Shown piece by piece: positions 43,479 through 52,508 of a DNA stretch of 59,991 nt. The DNA lies in assembly GCA_002337455.1 (NCBI GenBank), contig DDGC01000023.1, forward strand, positions 174,798 through 234,788. The letters run 5' to 3'. Position 1 is the first letter of the stretch; each line of letters starts with the position of its first letter. The translations under genes were made by a program, and so were the position numbers. The notes under the pieces are model-generated. The model was not told the DNA's origin. It made no database searches and saw nothing but the letters and a program-made list of their open reading frames with translations. The stretch is from Rhizobiales bacterium UBA1912 (GTDB lineage Bacteria; Pseudomonadota; Alphaproteobacteria; Rhizobiales; Devosiaceae).

Positions 43479-44503
43479 ACGATCAAACGCCAATATTGCT
43501 GAACGTCGAACACCTCACCAAGCGCTTCGCGATCTCAAACGGGTTCTTCAGCAGGCCCCTGACGCTGACGGCGGTCGACGATGTGAGTTTCACCGTCAAA
43601 CGCGGTGAGACTGTGGGGATCGTGGGTGAATCGGGGTGTGGGAAATCCACCCTGGGGCGCTGCATCCTGCAACTCATCCAGCCCGATGACGGCAAGGTCG
43701 TCTGGCTGGGCAAGGACCTGACGGAATTTTCCAAGGACCAGATGCGCAAGGCGCGCACTGATCTGCAGATCATCTTTCAGGACCCCCTGGCTTCGCTCAA
43801 TCCGCGCATGACGGTGGGCGAGATCATCGCCGACCCGCTCCGGACCCTCAAGCCGGAGATGAACGGCGAGCAGCGCCGCAAGCGCGTGCGCGAGATGATG
43901 GATGCGGTGGGGCTACTGCCCGAGATGATGAACCGCTATCCGCATGAGTTCTCGGGCGGGCAGGCGCAGCGCATCGGCATTGCCCGGGCACTGGTGACCG
44001 GGCCCAAGCTGATCTTGTGCGACGAGCCGGTTTCAGCGCTCGACGTCTCGATCCAGGCCCAGATTCTCAACCTGCTGGCCGACCTCAAGGAAGAATTCGG
44101 GCTGACGCTGATCTTTATCAGTCACGATCTTTCGGTCGTGCGGCATGTGTCGGACCGTATCCTTGTGCTCTATCTAGGGCGTATTGCCGAGTTGGCCGAG
44201 AGCGAGACGCTTTATACCGATCCGCGCCACCCCTATAGCCGCGCCTTGCTGACGGCGGTTCCGATCGCGGATCCAAAGCGGGCACGCGAGCACAAGATCG
44301 AAGGGCTGGAAGGGGAAATTCCCTCTCCCATCAACCCGCCCTCGGGGTGCTATTTCCGGACGCGGTGCCCTTACGCTGTGGATCGCTGTGCTCAAGTGGT
44401 GCCGCCGCTCGAGACCGCCGACAACGGTTCGGACGTATCGTGCATCCGCTGGGAGGAAATCCTGGCCGATCCGGTGGGCACACGGACCCGGGCGCAGAGC
44501 TAG
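43475..44503 (+). CDS. oppF: OppF, oligopeptide ABC ATPase
   Basis: 342 residues. Walker A GESGCGKSTLGR, Q loop IIFQDPLASLNPR, signature FSGGQAQRIGIARAL, Walker B LILCDEPVSALDVS and switch ISHDLSVVRHVSDRI. The C-terminal extension has the cysteine motif SGCYFRTRCPYAVDRC. It forms the heterodimeric motor with OppD. A perfect 9-bp hairpin follows. Confidence 0.94.
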
Positions 44504-44511
44504 AGTTTGAT

Positions 44512-44535
44512 CCGGACCGATTTATGTCGGTCCGG
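44512..44535. terminator. Hairpin after oppF, between convergent genes
   Basis: CCGGACCGA pairs perfectly with TCGGTCCGG around TTTATG. It stands between oppF and the convergent receiver gene, so it may serve both; no T tract follows. Confidence 0.6.
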
Positions 44536-44559
44536 CAGGCGAAGTGATTATCCTGTGGC

Positions 44560-45069
44560 TCAGGGAGTCTTCGGTGACTTGTTGACTGGTGTTCGCCGGT
44601 CCTGCCCGTCTATGGGGGCTTCCTCGCGGCGGCGGTCGGGGCCCGCATAGGTCGAGGACACGACGAAGGGGCGCGGGGCCGCGATTGCGGATTCGAGCCG
44701 CGCGGCGAGGATTTCGGCGGTGGCGGGCAGGCGCACGAATTCGTCGATCCCGGCGTCCCGCGCTTCCTGGGTCTGTTCGGGCGGCATATCGCCCGAAACC
44801 ATGACGATGGCCATTGCGCGATTGGGCGCTGCGGCGTTGAGGCGGACGCGACGCGTGACGGCTATTCCGTCCTCTGGGCCGATGGCGTTGTCGATAATCA
44901 TGGCTTCATAGGGCGACTGGCTCAAAAGACGGAACGTCTCGGAGCTATCGCGGGCAATGCGCGTATTGGTCAGTCCCAGCCGGCGCAGCATGGCAGCAAG
45001 CGTGCTGGAAAGCTCGCCATTGGCTGTGGTGATCAATATGGAAAGGCGTGGTGGGAGCGTTGTGTTCAT
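44560..45069 (-). CDS. Degenerate receiver-domain (CheY-like) protein
   Basis: 169 residues: one receiver-like domain (about 10-130) and a charged C-terminal tail with AGPDRRREEAP and GQDRRTP. The phosphoacceptor-like D60 (MIIDNAIGPEDGI) is kept. The acidic pair after the first strand is replaced (LITTANG) and the conserved lysine position reads RLPATAE, without lysine. It is probably a pseudo-receiver that works by protein contact rather than normal phosphorylation. No kinase is adjacent. The role is unknown. Confidence 0.75.
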   Translation of the reverse strand: MNTTLPPRLSILITTANGELSSTLAAMLRRLGLTNTRIARDSSETFRLLSQSPYEAMIIDNAIGPEDGIAVTRRVRLNAAAPNRAMAIVMVSGDMPPEQTQEARDAGIDEFVRLPATAEILAARLESAIAAPRPFVVSSTYAGPDRRREEAPIDGQDRRTPVNKSPKTP

Positions 45070-45311
45070 ACCCCCAATCTACACCAACCACGGGCCGGTG
45101 CAAAATGTCTGGAAGGGCCGAGCGACTCGCGTTGACAGGCAGGGCCTTTGCCCCTATGTTCCGGCCAACTTTGGGATCGCTTCAGCAGTGCTGGGGCGAT
45201 CCCGGTCGTTAGTTGGCCGCGTTCCCGACCGACACGTGATGCTCACTTGTCCCGGAAACGCTCCGAAGCGGTGCCTTGAGCTCCGCAGATCTCTTTTTGT
45301 CTGAGGTTAAA

Positions 45312-45437
45312 ATGAAAATCCGTAACTCGCTCAAGGCGCTCATGACCCGTCACCGGGACAACAAGCTGGTTCGCCGTCGTGGCCGCGTCTACATCATCAA
45401 CAAGGTCAACAAGCGCATGAAGGCCCGCCAGGGCTGA
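45312..45437 (+). CDS. rpmJ: 50S ribosomal protein L36 (zinc-free type)
   Basis: 41 residues beginning MKIRNSLKALMTRHRDNK and ending VNKRMKARQG. This is the cysteine-less L36 form common in Alphaproteobacteria, without the zinc ribbon. A terminator-like hairpin follows at 45464-45497. It is the only gene in this stretch, after a 242-nt gap upstream in which I see no other gene. Confidence 0.93.
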   Translation: MKIRNSLKALMTRHRDNKLVRRRGRVYIINKVNKRMKARQG

Positions 45438-45463
45438 TCGGCGCTTTCGATCCTTTGAATTTT

Positions 45464-45497
45464 AAGGCGGGGTTCGCAGGTTTGCGGACCCCGCTTT
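45464..45497 (+). terminator. Terminator after rpmJ
   Basis: The stretch GGCGGGGTTCGCA pairs with TGCGGACCCCGC (G-T pairs inside) across a short loop and is followed by GCTTTGCTTTG. It fits the end of the rpmJ transcript. Confidence 0.7.
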
Positions 45498-45520
45498 GCT
45501 TTGTGCTACGCGCAAAAGAA

Positions 45521-45548
45521 AAAGGCCGGGGATTGCTCCCCGGCCTTT
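45521..45548. terminator. Bidirectional terminator between rpmJ and pyk
   Basis: AAAGGCCGGGG and CCCCGGCCTTT form a perfect 11-bp stem with the loop ATTGCT. A-rich sequence lies on the left and T-rich on the right, so it can end transcripts from both directions. Confidence 0.8.
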
Positions 45549-45570
45549 CGTTAATGGCATTCCGCCGGCG

Positions 45571-47007
45571 TCAGGAGCCGCCAGCACCGTCCTGGCCGAC
45601 AAAGGCGATGCGCAGCATGTTGGTGGCGCCGGGGGTGCCCAGCGGTACGCCTGCGGTGATCGCTACGCGGTCGCCGGGGCGGGCGAGCCCTTCCACATAA
45701 GCAATCGAGCAGGCGCGATCGACCATGTCGTCGAGCGAGATGGCGTCCTCGGTCTGGACGCAATGCAGGCCCCAGACAATCGACAGGCGGCGCACTGTGG
45801 TCAGCTTGGGCGACAGCGCAATGATGGGCTTGGAGGGCCGCTCACGGCTGGCGCGAATGCCGGTGGAGCCCGACGAGGTGTAGGTCACGATGGCGGCCAG
45901 ATCGAGCGTTTCGGCCACCTGGCGCGTGGCGGCCGAAATGGCGTCAGCGGCGGTTGCTTCGGGCTCGGTGGCCTGGGAGCGGATGATGCCCGGATAGAGC
46001 GGGTCCTGCTCGACGGCCACGGCGATGTTGTTCATCGTCGTGACGGCCTGGACCGGATAGGAGCCCGATGCGCTTTCGGCCGAGAGCATCACGGCATCGG
46101 CGCCTTCGAATACGGCGATGGAAACGTCCGACACTTCGGCGCGTGTGGGGACGGGGGCCGTGATCATCGATTCAAGCATCTGGGTGGCAATAACCACCGG
46201 CTTGCCCAGGCGCCGGCACATGCGGGTGATGCGCTTTTGGGTGCCGGGAACGGATTCAAGCGGCATTTCCACGCCCAGATCGCCACGTGCGACCATGATG
46301 GCGTCGGACAGGCGGATGATCTCTTCGAGGCGATCGATGGCCTGAGGCTTTTCGATCTTGGCGAGAACACCGGCGCGGCCCTGAACGAGCTTGCGCACTT
46401 CGATCATGTCTTCGGGGCGTTGAACGAAAGAGAGGGCGATCCAGTCGATTTCCTCGCCGAGCGCGGCCTGGAGATCGTCGCGGTCCTTCTCGGTCAGAAC
46501 GCCGACCGAGAGGATGGTATCGGGCAGCGAGACGCCTTTTTTGTCCGAAAGCTTGCCGCCGTAGACCACCGTGGTGCTGATCGCTTCGGGCGACATGGCC
46601 GAGATGCGCAATTCGATCTTGCCGTCATCGAGCAGCAACCGGTCGCCGGTCTTCACCGAGGAGAAGATTTCCGGATGGGGCAAATGGATGCGGGTCTTGT
46701 CGCCGGGAGCATCGGAGGTGTCGAGCGTGAAGGTCTCGCCCTTGGCCAGCATGACCGAACCTTCGGCAAACTTGCCGACGCGCAGCTTGGGGCCCTGGAG
46801 ATCGACCAGAATGCCGATCGGGTAACGCACGATGCGCTCCACGGCGCGAATTTTGGCCACGGTATCGCGCATCACGTCATGGCTGGCATGGCTCATATTG
46901 ATGCGGAAAACGTCGGCCCCGGCGCGGACGAGTTCCTCGATGACCTTTGGGTCGTTGGAGGCCGGCCCGAGCGTGGCGAGGATCTTTACGCGGCGCGATC
47001 TTTTCAT
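45571..47007 (-). CDS. pyk: Pyruvate kinase
   Basis: 478 residues. Motifs: KILATLGPAS, the FRINMSHASHD loop, LQGPKLRVGKF, LLLDDGKIELR, the catalytic-lysine region VLAKIEKPQAIDRLEEI, MVARGDLGVEMPLE and VMLSAESASGSYPVQAV. It converts phosphoenolpyruvate and ADP to pyruvate and ATP. The ATG overlaps the stop of the upstream DUF1036 gene (ATGA), which decides the start. The C-terminal domain is complete. Confidence 0.94.
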   Translation of the reverse strand: MKRSRRVKILATLGPASNDPKVIEELVRAGADVFRINMSHASHDVMRDTVAKIRAVERIVRYPIGILVDLQGPKLRVGKFAEGSVMLAKGETFTLDTSDAPGDKTRIHLPHPEIFSSVKTGDRLLLDDGKIELRISAMSPEAISTTVVYGGKLSDKKGVSLPDTILSVGVLTEKDRDDLQAALGEEIDWIALSFVQRPEDMIEVRKLVQGRAGVLAKIEKPQAIDRLEEIIRLSDAIMVARGDLGVEMPLESVPGTQKRITRMCRRLGKPVVIATQMLESMITAPVPTRAEVSDVSIAVFEGADAVMLSAESASGSYPVQAVTTMNNIAVAVEQDPLYPGIIRSQATEPEATAADAISAATRQVAETLDLAAIVTYTSSGSTGIRASRERPSKPIIALSPKLTTVRRLSIVWGLHCVQTEDAISLDDMVDRACSIAYVEGLARPGDRVAITAGVPLGTPGATNMLRIAFVGQDGAGGS

Positions 47008-47483
47008 TGAGGATCCAGACTGTTTGAATTGTTTTCGGTCAATTGCATGGTCCAATCGGTGCGGCCCTGGGTGTCGATTTCAAAAAAGCCCGTGCGCTCA
47101 TAGCCACGGGCCAGACAGTCCTCGACACCGAAAATGGTGAAGCTCGAATCCTGGGTGCACATAAATACCGAGCCATCCCAGGCGCCGCCGGCGAGATCGT
47201 CTACGGCATACAGATAATAATATCGTGACGTCAGGTCGCCCTGATAAACAATGGCGCAGGCGTCGGCGCCCGCCACCCACCAGCCCTCAGATTGCCAGCC
47301 CGATTCGGCGCGATAGCCGAAAGCGATGGAAATCGTGCTCGGGGTCTGGTTGCACACGCGCAGATCGGCAAGGGCGGGTCGCGGCATGGCGACCGATGCC
47401 GGAAGCAGTGTGATGGCGGCGATCAAGAGGGTGCGGAACATGGAGTGCACGGCGTTGGGTCGCATATGGAAAATGAAGGCCAT
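47004..47483 (-). CDS. DUF1036 secreted protein, translationally coupled to pyk
   Basis: About 159 residues with a signal peptide (hydrophobic TLLIAAITLLPASVA, cleavage near ALA-D) and the DUF1036 core (LRVCNQTPSTISIAFGYRAE, GWWVAGADACAIVYQGDL, YYYLYAVDD). Several cysteines suggest disulfides in the periplasm. Role unknown; the gene is regularly found next to pyk in Rhizobiales. Start is uncertain: 47483, 47465 and 47441 are all in frame and none has a clear ribosome binding site. Confidence 0.78.
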   Translation of the reverse strand: MAFIFHMRPNAVHSMFRTLLIAAITLLPASVAMPRPALADLRVCNQTPSTISIAFGYRAESGWQSEGWWVAGADACAIVYQGDLTSRYYYLYAVDDLAGGAWDGSVFMCTQDSSFTIFGVEDCLARGYERTGFFEIDTQGRTDWTMQLTENNSNSLDPQ

Positions 47484-47676
47484 GGTGTTTCTGGGCAAGG
47501 GGTCCGGATATGTCAATGGGTGCGCGCTATTCCCCGATCATAGCATCGAGAGAAGGGCGGCAGCGAGGCGGCGATGGCACGTCTTCCTTGTGGGATTTTC
47601 ATCGGACGACTTGAAGTCGCCTCGCCGATGGGATTGATAGAGTGCTCAAACGAATTCTTTGCGGAAAGACTGATTC

Positions 47677-47958
47677 ATGGCTGACCACGGCATTGCGCGC
47701 GACCAGTTGCGCGCCTTCATCGAACGTATCGAACGGCTGGAAGAAGAAAAGAAGGCCATCGCCGACGATATCAAGGAAGTTTATGCCGAGGCCAAGGGGT
47801 CGGGCTTCGACATCAAGGTGATGCGTCAGATCGTGCGGATCCGCAAGCAGGACCATAACGAGCGCGCTGAACAGGAAGCGATCCTCGATCTCTATCTGCA
47901 CGCGCTGGGCATGGCCGACGCCGGTTCCCAGACTGAATACGACGAAGCTGCCGAATAG
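47677..47958 (+). CDS. gapR: GapR (DUF2312) nucleoid-associated protein
   Basis: 93 residues: an N-terminal coiled coil (RDQLRAFIERIERLEEEKKA) and the conserved IADDIKEVYAEAKGSGFDIKVMRQIVRIRKQD. In Caulobacter GapR encircles overtwisted DNA ahead of polymerases and stimulates topoisomerases during growth. Length matches the family (about 89). It is a lone gene. Confidence 0.92.
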   Translation: MADHGIARDQLRAFIERIERLEEEKKAIADDIKEVYAEAKGSGFDIKVMRQIVRIRKQDHNERAEQEAILDLYLHALGMADAGSQTEYDEAAE

Positions 47959-48110
47959 CCACAACAAAGACTCCGGCAGCGGGCAAGCTGTAGGGCTGAG
48001 CCGTCGTGATTGCTGCCACGCGGCACGGGCGTTTTGCATCCGGTTCCAATTCCTGCAAGAGTACAGACGCCAGCGCGGCCGTTCTGGATATGCTGCAGGG
48101 GAGGGCCATA

Positions 48111-49076
48111 TTGGCCGAGCACACACAGGACCGGGGATTTCGCACGATCTCGACGCGGGTTGTGCCCGAGCGGGACAGGTTCGATTTCTGGCGGAGCCTG
48201 TTTCCGCGCGTGCATCTCGATGTCGGCGGGCGCGGGCAGCGCAGCGACTTCAACGGCCGTTTGCTCAGTTTCACAGGGGAAAAGGGCGCTTCCTTTTCCT
48301 TTGGACGCTACAGCGACACCGTCGCCAGGTTCGCGAGGCCGGATGGCAAATTCATTCTCATGAGCCTTGCGGTCGCTGGCGGCGCTCGCGTTGCGGACGC
48401 GAAGGGGAAGGAATTTGACGTTTCCCCGGAAACCGGCGTTGCGGTGGTCGACGGGACGCGCCCGATAACCACTCATTCGCGCAATCATGCCCAGTTCAGC
48501 CTCGTCATTCCCAGGGTCCTGGCTATCGATGCGCTCGAGCAGGACGAGGGCCTCTTCGATCGCGGCATATTCAGCCTCGCGGATTCGGGACTGGCACGCA
48601 TGTTTGCGGCGCAACTGGGCAGTTTCGCACGGGAGGCTGAGTTTCTCGATCGCCGTGGGGCCGAACTGGTGATGGGTGGGCTTGTCGACATCGCGCTCGG
48701 GGCGCTCGCCGGATCTGATCGGCGGGCGGGCTCATATGACACCGCGGCGGGGGCGGCGTTGTTTGGGGCGGCCATGCGCTTTATCGAGCTCAATTTTGAT
48801 GATCCGCATCTGACGGCAGCTACAATCGCGCACGATTTGGGGTGCTCGCGGGCGAGGCTGTTCCGGGTGTTCGAGCGGCGCGGCCAGGCTGTAGCCTTTA
48901 CGATCCGCAAGTGCCGGATGGCGCGGGCCATCGAGATGATCGCCGGAGCAGACTTCCTTTCCGTCGACCAGATTGCCTATCGGTGCGGTTATCGTAACGC
49001 ATCGGCCTTTACCCGGGCGTTCAGGCTTCATGTGGGGATAGCGCCGCTCGACTATCGGAACCGCCTTCCCCGATAG
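48111..49076 (+). CDS. AraC-family transcription regulator
   Basis: About 321 residues. The N-terminal part (about 10-185; VPERDRFDFWRSLFPRVHL) is the AraC_binding_2 type, the C-terminal part (about 220-318) a double helix-turn-helix with TAATIAHDLGCSRARLFRVFERRG and the typical IAYRCGYRNASAFTRAFRLHVGIAP. The TTG at 48111 is chosen because GGGGAGG lies 6 nt upstream; ATG 48090 and GTG 48006 are in-frame alternatives. Effector and targets are not evident; the next gene on the same strand encodes a beta-barrel protein. Confidence 0.85.
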   Translation: MAEHTQDRGFRTISTRVVPERDRFDFWRSLFPRVHLDVGGRGQRSDFNGRLLSFTGEKGASFSFGRYSDTVARFARPDGKFILMSLAVAGGARVADAKGKEFDVSPETGVAVVDGTRPITTHSRNHAQFSLVIPRVLAIDALEQDEGLFDRGIFSLADSGLARMFAAQLGSFAREAEFLDRRGAELVMGGLVDIALGALAGSDRRAGSYDTAAGAALFGAAMRFIELNFDDPHLTAATIAHDLGCSRARLFRVFERRGQAVAFTIRKCRMARAIEMIAGADFLSVDQIAYRCGYRNASAFTRAFRLHVGIAPLDYRNRLPR

Positions 49077-49187
49077 AATGGTTCACGAGCCGATTTAAGA
49101 CGATCTGCATACAATTGAGACGCACTGCACGGCCGTCCTCTTCTATGATTCCGCCATATGAACGGGCGGAATTTTAAGGGGCAGTCG

Positions 49188-50111
49188 ATGACATTTGGGG
49201 TAGACCGATCAGTATGCACTTGGGGGCGAAGGGCGGGGCGCCGATGGCCTGCGGCGCTAGGCGCTGTGGCCATCGGCCTCCTGTCTTGGCCGGCCCTGGC
49301 GCAAGACGGATCGGCGTATCTGGCAACGCAGGAAATGGGTTCGGCGCAGGCGTTCGAGCTCTATGCCGTCTTCTCAGAGCTCAATTTTTCCAGCATTTCG
49401 CAGGATAACAGCGTTGCCCATCCGGTCAGTTCGCGAAATACCGGATTGCGGGTCGGTGCCGTTTTCGCCGCCGCGTCCCTCAATTCCGTCATCGTTCCGT
49501 CGGTGACCGTGAACGGTATATCGGGATCGACGACCAATCCGTTTGCGACCATCGATACGACAGGCAGGGCTGTCGGGGCAGATATCTTTGCCAGCTATGT
49601 GCTCAACGAAAACGTCGATCTGACAGCGGGTGCTGGCGTCAGCATCGGCCGCAACGAGCTGACCTTCAACGGTGGAGCTGTGCCATCGGTCACCAATCTG
49701 CAGACCTATTTCGCGAGCCTGGGTCTGGGGTACGTACTTTACCGGAACGAAAGGCTCACTGTCAGGCTCGGCGACCAGTTGACGGTTGGCTACACGCACG
49801 CCGACTACGATCCGCTCAACTCGGTCGATGAAAGCTCGGCGCGGACTTTGGAGAACCGTCTTTCGCTGTCGGCGGTTTACGATTTGACAGACGCGACGAC
49901 GCTCGACGCAGATATCAGCCTCGTCAATCTCATTGTCGCGCAGCAGCTGGAAGCCGAAAATCCTCCTGATCGTACGTACGGTCTGGTTTCGCTCGGCATT
50001 TCTCACGAGGTTGCCGACAATATTACCGTCTATGGACGCGGCAGCGTTGTCGCCGGAGGCACGCGCAGCGGGTCGGTGCTTGGACAAATCGGCATCAGAA
50101 CACGGTTTTAG
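49188..50111 (+). CDS. Outer-membrane beta-barrel protein of unknown function
   Basis: 307 residues with a signal peptide (cleavage after PALA-Q near residue 38) and alternating beta strands to the end (GLGYVLYRNERLTVRLGDQL, LSLSAVYDLTDATTLDADIS, ISHEVADNITVYGRGSVV), finishing in the aromatic terminus GIRTRF, the outer-membrane assembly signal. No known family is recognised. The start with AGGGG about 6 nt upstream is preferred over ATG 49158. A 61-residue secreted-type protein follows 9 nt later, so they are likely co-transcribed. Confidence 0.75.
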   Translation: MTFGVDRSVCTWGRRAGRRWPAALGAVAIGLLSWPALAQDGSAYLATQEMGSAQAFELYAVFSELNFSSISQDNSVAHPVSSRNTGLRVGAVFAAASLNSVIVPSVTVNGISGSTTNPFATIDTTGRAVGADIFASYVLNENVDLTAGAGVSIGRNELTFNGGAVPSVTNLQTYFASLGLGYVLYRNERLTVRLGDQLTVGYTHADYDPLNSVDESSARTLENRLSLSAVYDLTDATTLDADISLVNLIVAQQLEAENPPDRTYGLVSLGISHEVADNITVYGRGSVVAGGTRSGSVLGQIGIRTRF

Positions 50112-50120
50112 GGGATACAC

Positions 50121-50306
50121 ATGAAAGACGCTACACGACGCAAGCTGGCACTGGCATTTGTGCTGTTCATTCCCTGCATGGGCCGCTCGGCGATCATGTC
50201 GGAACAATCCTACTACCAGCGATTGGATGAAGATTTGAGTGCGGCGGAAAAGGCGCGACTCTACCAGCAATATCTCGGGCAATCGGGATATCGCACAGGG
50301 ACCTGA
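50121..50306 (+). CDS. Small exported protein of unknown function
   Basis: 61 residues: KDATRRK followed by a hydrophobic stretch (LALAFVLFIPCMG) that can be a signal peptide, then a short polar helix (YYQRLDEDLSAAEKARLYQQYL). GGGG lies 7 nt upstream of the ATG. It follows the beta-barrel gene closely and precedes a clear terminator, which supports it being a real gene. Confidence 0.6.
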   Translation: MKDATRRKLALAFVLFIPCMGRSAIMSEQSYYQRLDEDLSAAEKARLYQQYLGQSGYRTGT

Positions 50307-50341
50307 CCGGCACGGACTGCCAATCAATGCGAAGAATTGTT

Positions 50342-50368
50342 GGGGCGCTCCGGCGCCCCTTTTTGTTT
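50342..50368 (+). terminator. Rho-independent terminator
   Basis: GGGGCGC-TCCG-GCGCCCC with TTTTTGTTT after it ends the plus-strand beta-barrel/small protein transcript and lies next to the end of dxs, which converges on it. Confidence 0.85.
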
Positions 50369-50369
50369 G

Positions 50370-52313
50370 TCAGAAACCCGTCGTTCCGGGCGCCTTGAGG
50401 TCGAGCAAACCGGCTTCCTTTGCGCCGATGGCGGCCAGTGCGGTTGCGACGATGCCCGACCGGTCGAGCCCGGCCTGGGCGTACATGTCGCCCTGGCCAG
50501 CCTGTTCGATGTAGCGATCCGGCATGACGAGCGGGCGGAATTTCAGGCCGTTGTCGAGCAGGCCAAGCTGGGCCATCCGGGTCGCAACATGGGATCCGAA
50601 ACCGCCGATTGCGCCTTCCTCAACGGTTATCAGCACAGCGTGCTCGCGGGCGAGACGGGCCAGAAGGTCTTCATCGAGGGGCTTTGCAAACCGGGCGTCG
50701 GCGACGGTTGTCGAAAAGCCGTGGGCGCCAAGCGTCTCGGCGGCGGCCATGCACTCGGCAAGGCGTGTCCCCAGCGACAGCAACGCAATCGTCGTGCCTT
50801 CCCTGAGGATGCGGCCCTTGCCGATGGTGAGTGGCGTACCGGTCTCCGGCAATTCTACGCCAACGCCCTCGCCACGCGGATAGCGGAAGGCGATGGGGCC
50901 TTCGTCATAGGCGGCGGCGGTTGCCACCATGTGGCGCAATTCGGCTTCGTCACCGGCGGCCATCACCACCATCGAGGGCAGGGTGGCCAGGTAGGCGATA
51001 TCGAAAGAACCGGCATGGGTCGGACCGTCGGCGCCGACATAGCCTGCCCTGTCGATGGGGAACCGCACAGGCAGCTTCTGGATCGCCACGTCGTGGATGA
51101 TCTGGTCGTAGGCGCGCTGCAGGAAGGTCGAATAGATGGTGCAGAAGGGTTTTAGCCCTTCGGTCGCCAACCCGGCGGCGAACGTCACCGCGTGCTGTTC
51201 GGCGATACCCACATCAAAGCTGCGCTCAGGGAACTGCTTTGAAAATTTGTCGAGACCGGTGCCGCCGGGCATGGCGGCGGTGATCGCCACGATAGCCTCG
51301 TCCTTTTGCGCCTCGGCAATCAGGCTGTCGGCAAAAACCGACGTATAGGACGGTGCGTTCGAGGGCGCTTTGGCCTGGGCGCCGGTGATGACGTTGAATT
51401 TCGAGACGCCGTGATATTTGTCCGCCGACTCTTCGGCCGGGGCATAGCCCTTGCCCTTCTGGGTGACGACGTGGACCAGGATCGGGCCGGTTTCGGCGTC
51501 GCGCACATTGCGGAGCACGGGCAGAAGGTGATCGAGGTTGTGGCCGTCGATGGGGCCGACATAATAGAAGCCCAACTCCTCGAACAGCGTGCCGCCGGTC
51601 CACCACCCGCGGGCGTATTCCTCGGTCTTGCGTGCCTTGTCCTTGATGAAGGGGGGCATCACGCTGTCGACGAACTGTTTTGCGGCATCGCGCAGGCCGC
51701 GATAGGCAGGGCCCGATACCAGCTTGGCGAGATAGGCGCTCATTGCTCCGGTGGGGGGCGCGATGGACATGTCGTTGTCGTTTAAAATGACGATGAGCCG
51801 CGCATCCATGGCGCCGGCATTGTTCATGGCTTCGTACGCCATGCCCGCCGAAATGGCGCCGTCGCCGATCACGGCGATAACGTTGCGTTTTTCGCCCTTG
51901 AGCTCGGAGCCAACGGCCATACCAAGGCCGGCCGAAATCGATGTCGATGAGTGGCCGGCGCCGAACGGGTCGTATTCGCTCTCGCCGCGCTTGGTGAAGC
52001 CCGAGAGCCCATCCTTCTGGCGCAGGGTGCGGATGCGGTCGCGGCGGCCGGTGAGAACCTTGTGGGGATAAGCCTGATGGCCGACATCGAAGATGATGCG
52101 ATCATTGGGTGTATCGAACACATGGTGCAGCGCGACGGTGAGTTCGACGACGCCCAGACCGGCGCCAAGATGTCCGCCAGTGACCGAAACCGCGTCGATG
52201 ACTTCGGCGCGCAACTCGTTTGCAAGATCGACCAACTGCTCGCGCTTCAATCCCTTGAGGTCGGTGGGAGCGGCGATAGTATCGAGCAGCGGGGTTGCAG
52301 GTTTATCGGACAC
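50370..52313 (-). CDS. dxs: 1-deoxy-D-xylulose-5-phosphate synthase
   Basis: 647 residues. Motifs: the start TPLLDTIAAPTDLKGL, GGHLGAGLGVVELTVALHHVFDTP, the thiamine diphosphate site GDGAISAGMAYEAMNNAG with NDNDMSIAPPTGAMS, and DRAGYVGADGPTHAGSFDIAYL. It condenses pyruvate and glyceraldehyde 3-phosphate at the head of the non-mevalonate isoprenoid pathway. The GTG at 52313 was chosen because the upstream extension does not resemble Dxs; AAGG lies upstream. Confidence 0.94.
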   Translation of the reverse strand: MSDKPATPLLDTIAAPTDLKGLKREQLVDLANELRAEVIDAVSVTGGHLGAGLGVVELTVALHHVFDTPNDRIIFDVGHQAYPHKVLTGRRDRIRTLRQKDGLSGFTKRGESEYDPFGAGHSSTSISAGLGMAVGSELKGEKRNVIAVIGDGAISAGMAYEAMNNAGAMDARLIVILNDNDMSIAPPTGAMSAYLAKLVSGPAYRGLRDAAKQFVDSVMPPFIKDKARKTEEYARGWWTGGTLFEELGFYYVGPIDGHNLDHLLPVLRNVRDAETGPILVHVVTQKGKGYAPAEESADKYHGVSKFNVITGAQAKAPSNAPSYTSVFADSLIAEAQKDEAIVAITAAMPGGTGLDKFSKQFPERSFDVGIAEQHAVTFAAGLATEGLKPFCTIYSTFLQRAYDQIIHDVAIQKLPVRFPIDRAGYVGADGPTHAGSFDIAYLATLPSMVVMAAGDEAELRHMVATAAAYDEGPIAFRYPRGEGVGVELPETGTPLTIGKGRILREGTTIALLSLGTRLAECMAAAETLGAHGFSTTVADARFAKPLDEDLLARLAREHAVLITVEEGAIGGFGSHVATRMAQLGLLDNGLKFRPLVMPDRYIEQAGQGDMYAQAGLDRSGIVATALAAIGAKEAGLLDLKAPGTTGF

Positions 52314-52508
52314 TTGGTTGGCCTTGTGACTCTGGAACTCGATCCGGCGCGACTGAATCGGTCCGGCATTCCAGCTCTTGTTTGTCGCGCGATCCAACCG
52401 AAAAAGTCTGCAACTCTTTCTGACCGCGCAGTGATCTGACGGCATGGCCGTTCTGACCTGATGTAGTCAGCTGGCGTCGTTTTGGCAACTAAAGAGGACC
52501 AGACTGTG

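Noticed and set aside
45496..47010. A 504-residue plus-strand frame opposite pyk
   Set aside because: It is antisense to clear pyruvate kinase motifs, starts within the rpmJ/pyk terminator region and has a low-complexity G, D, H-rich composition.
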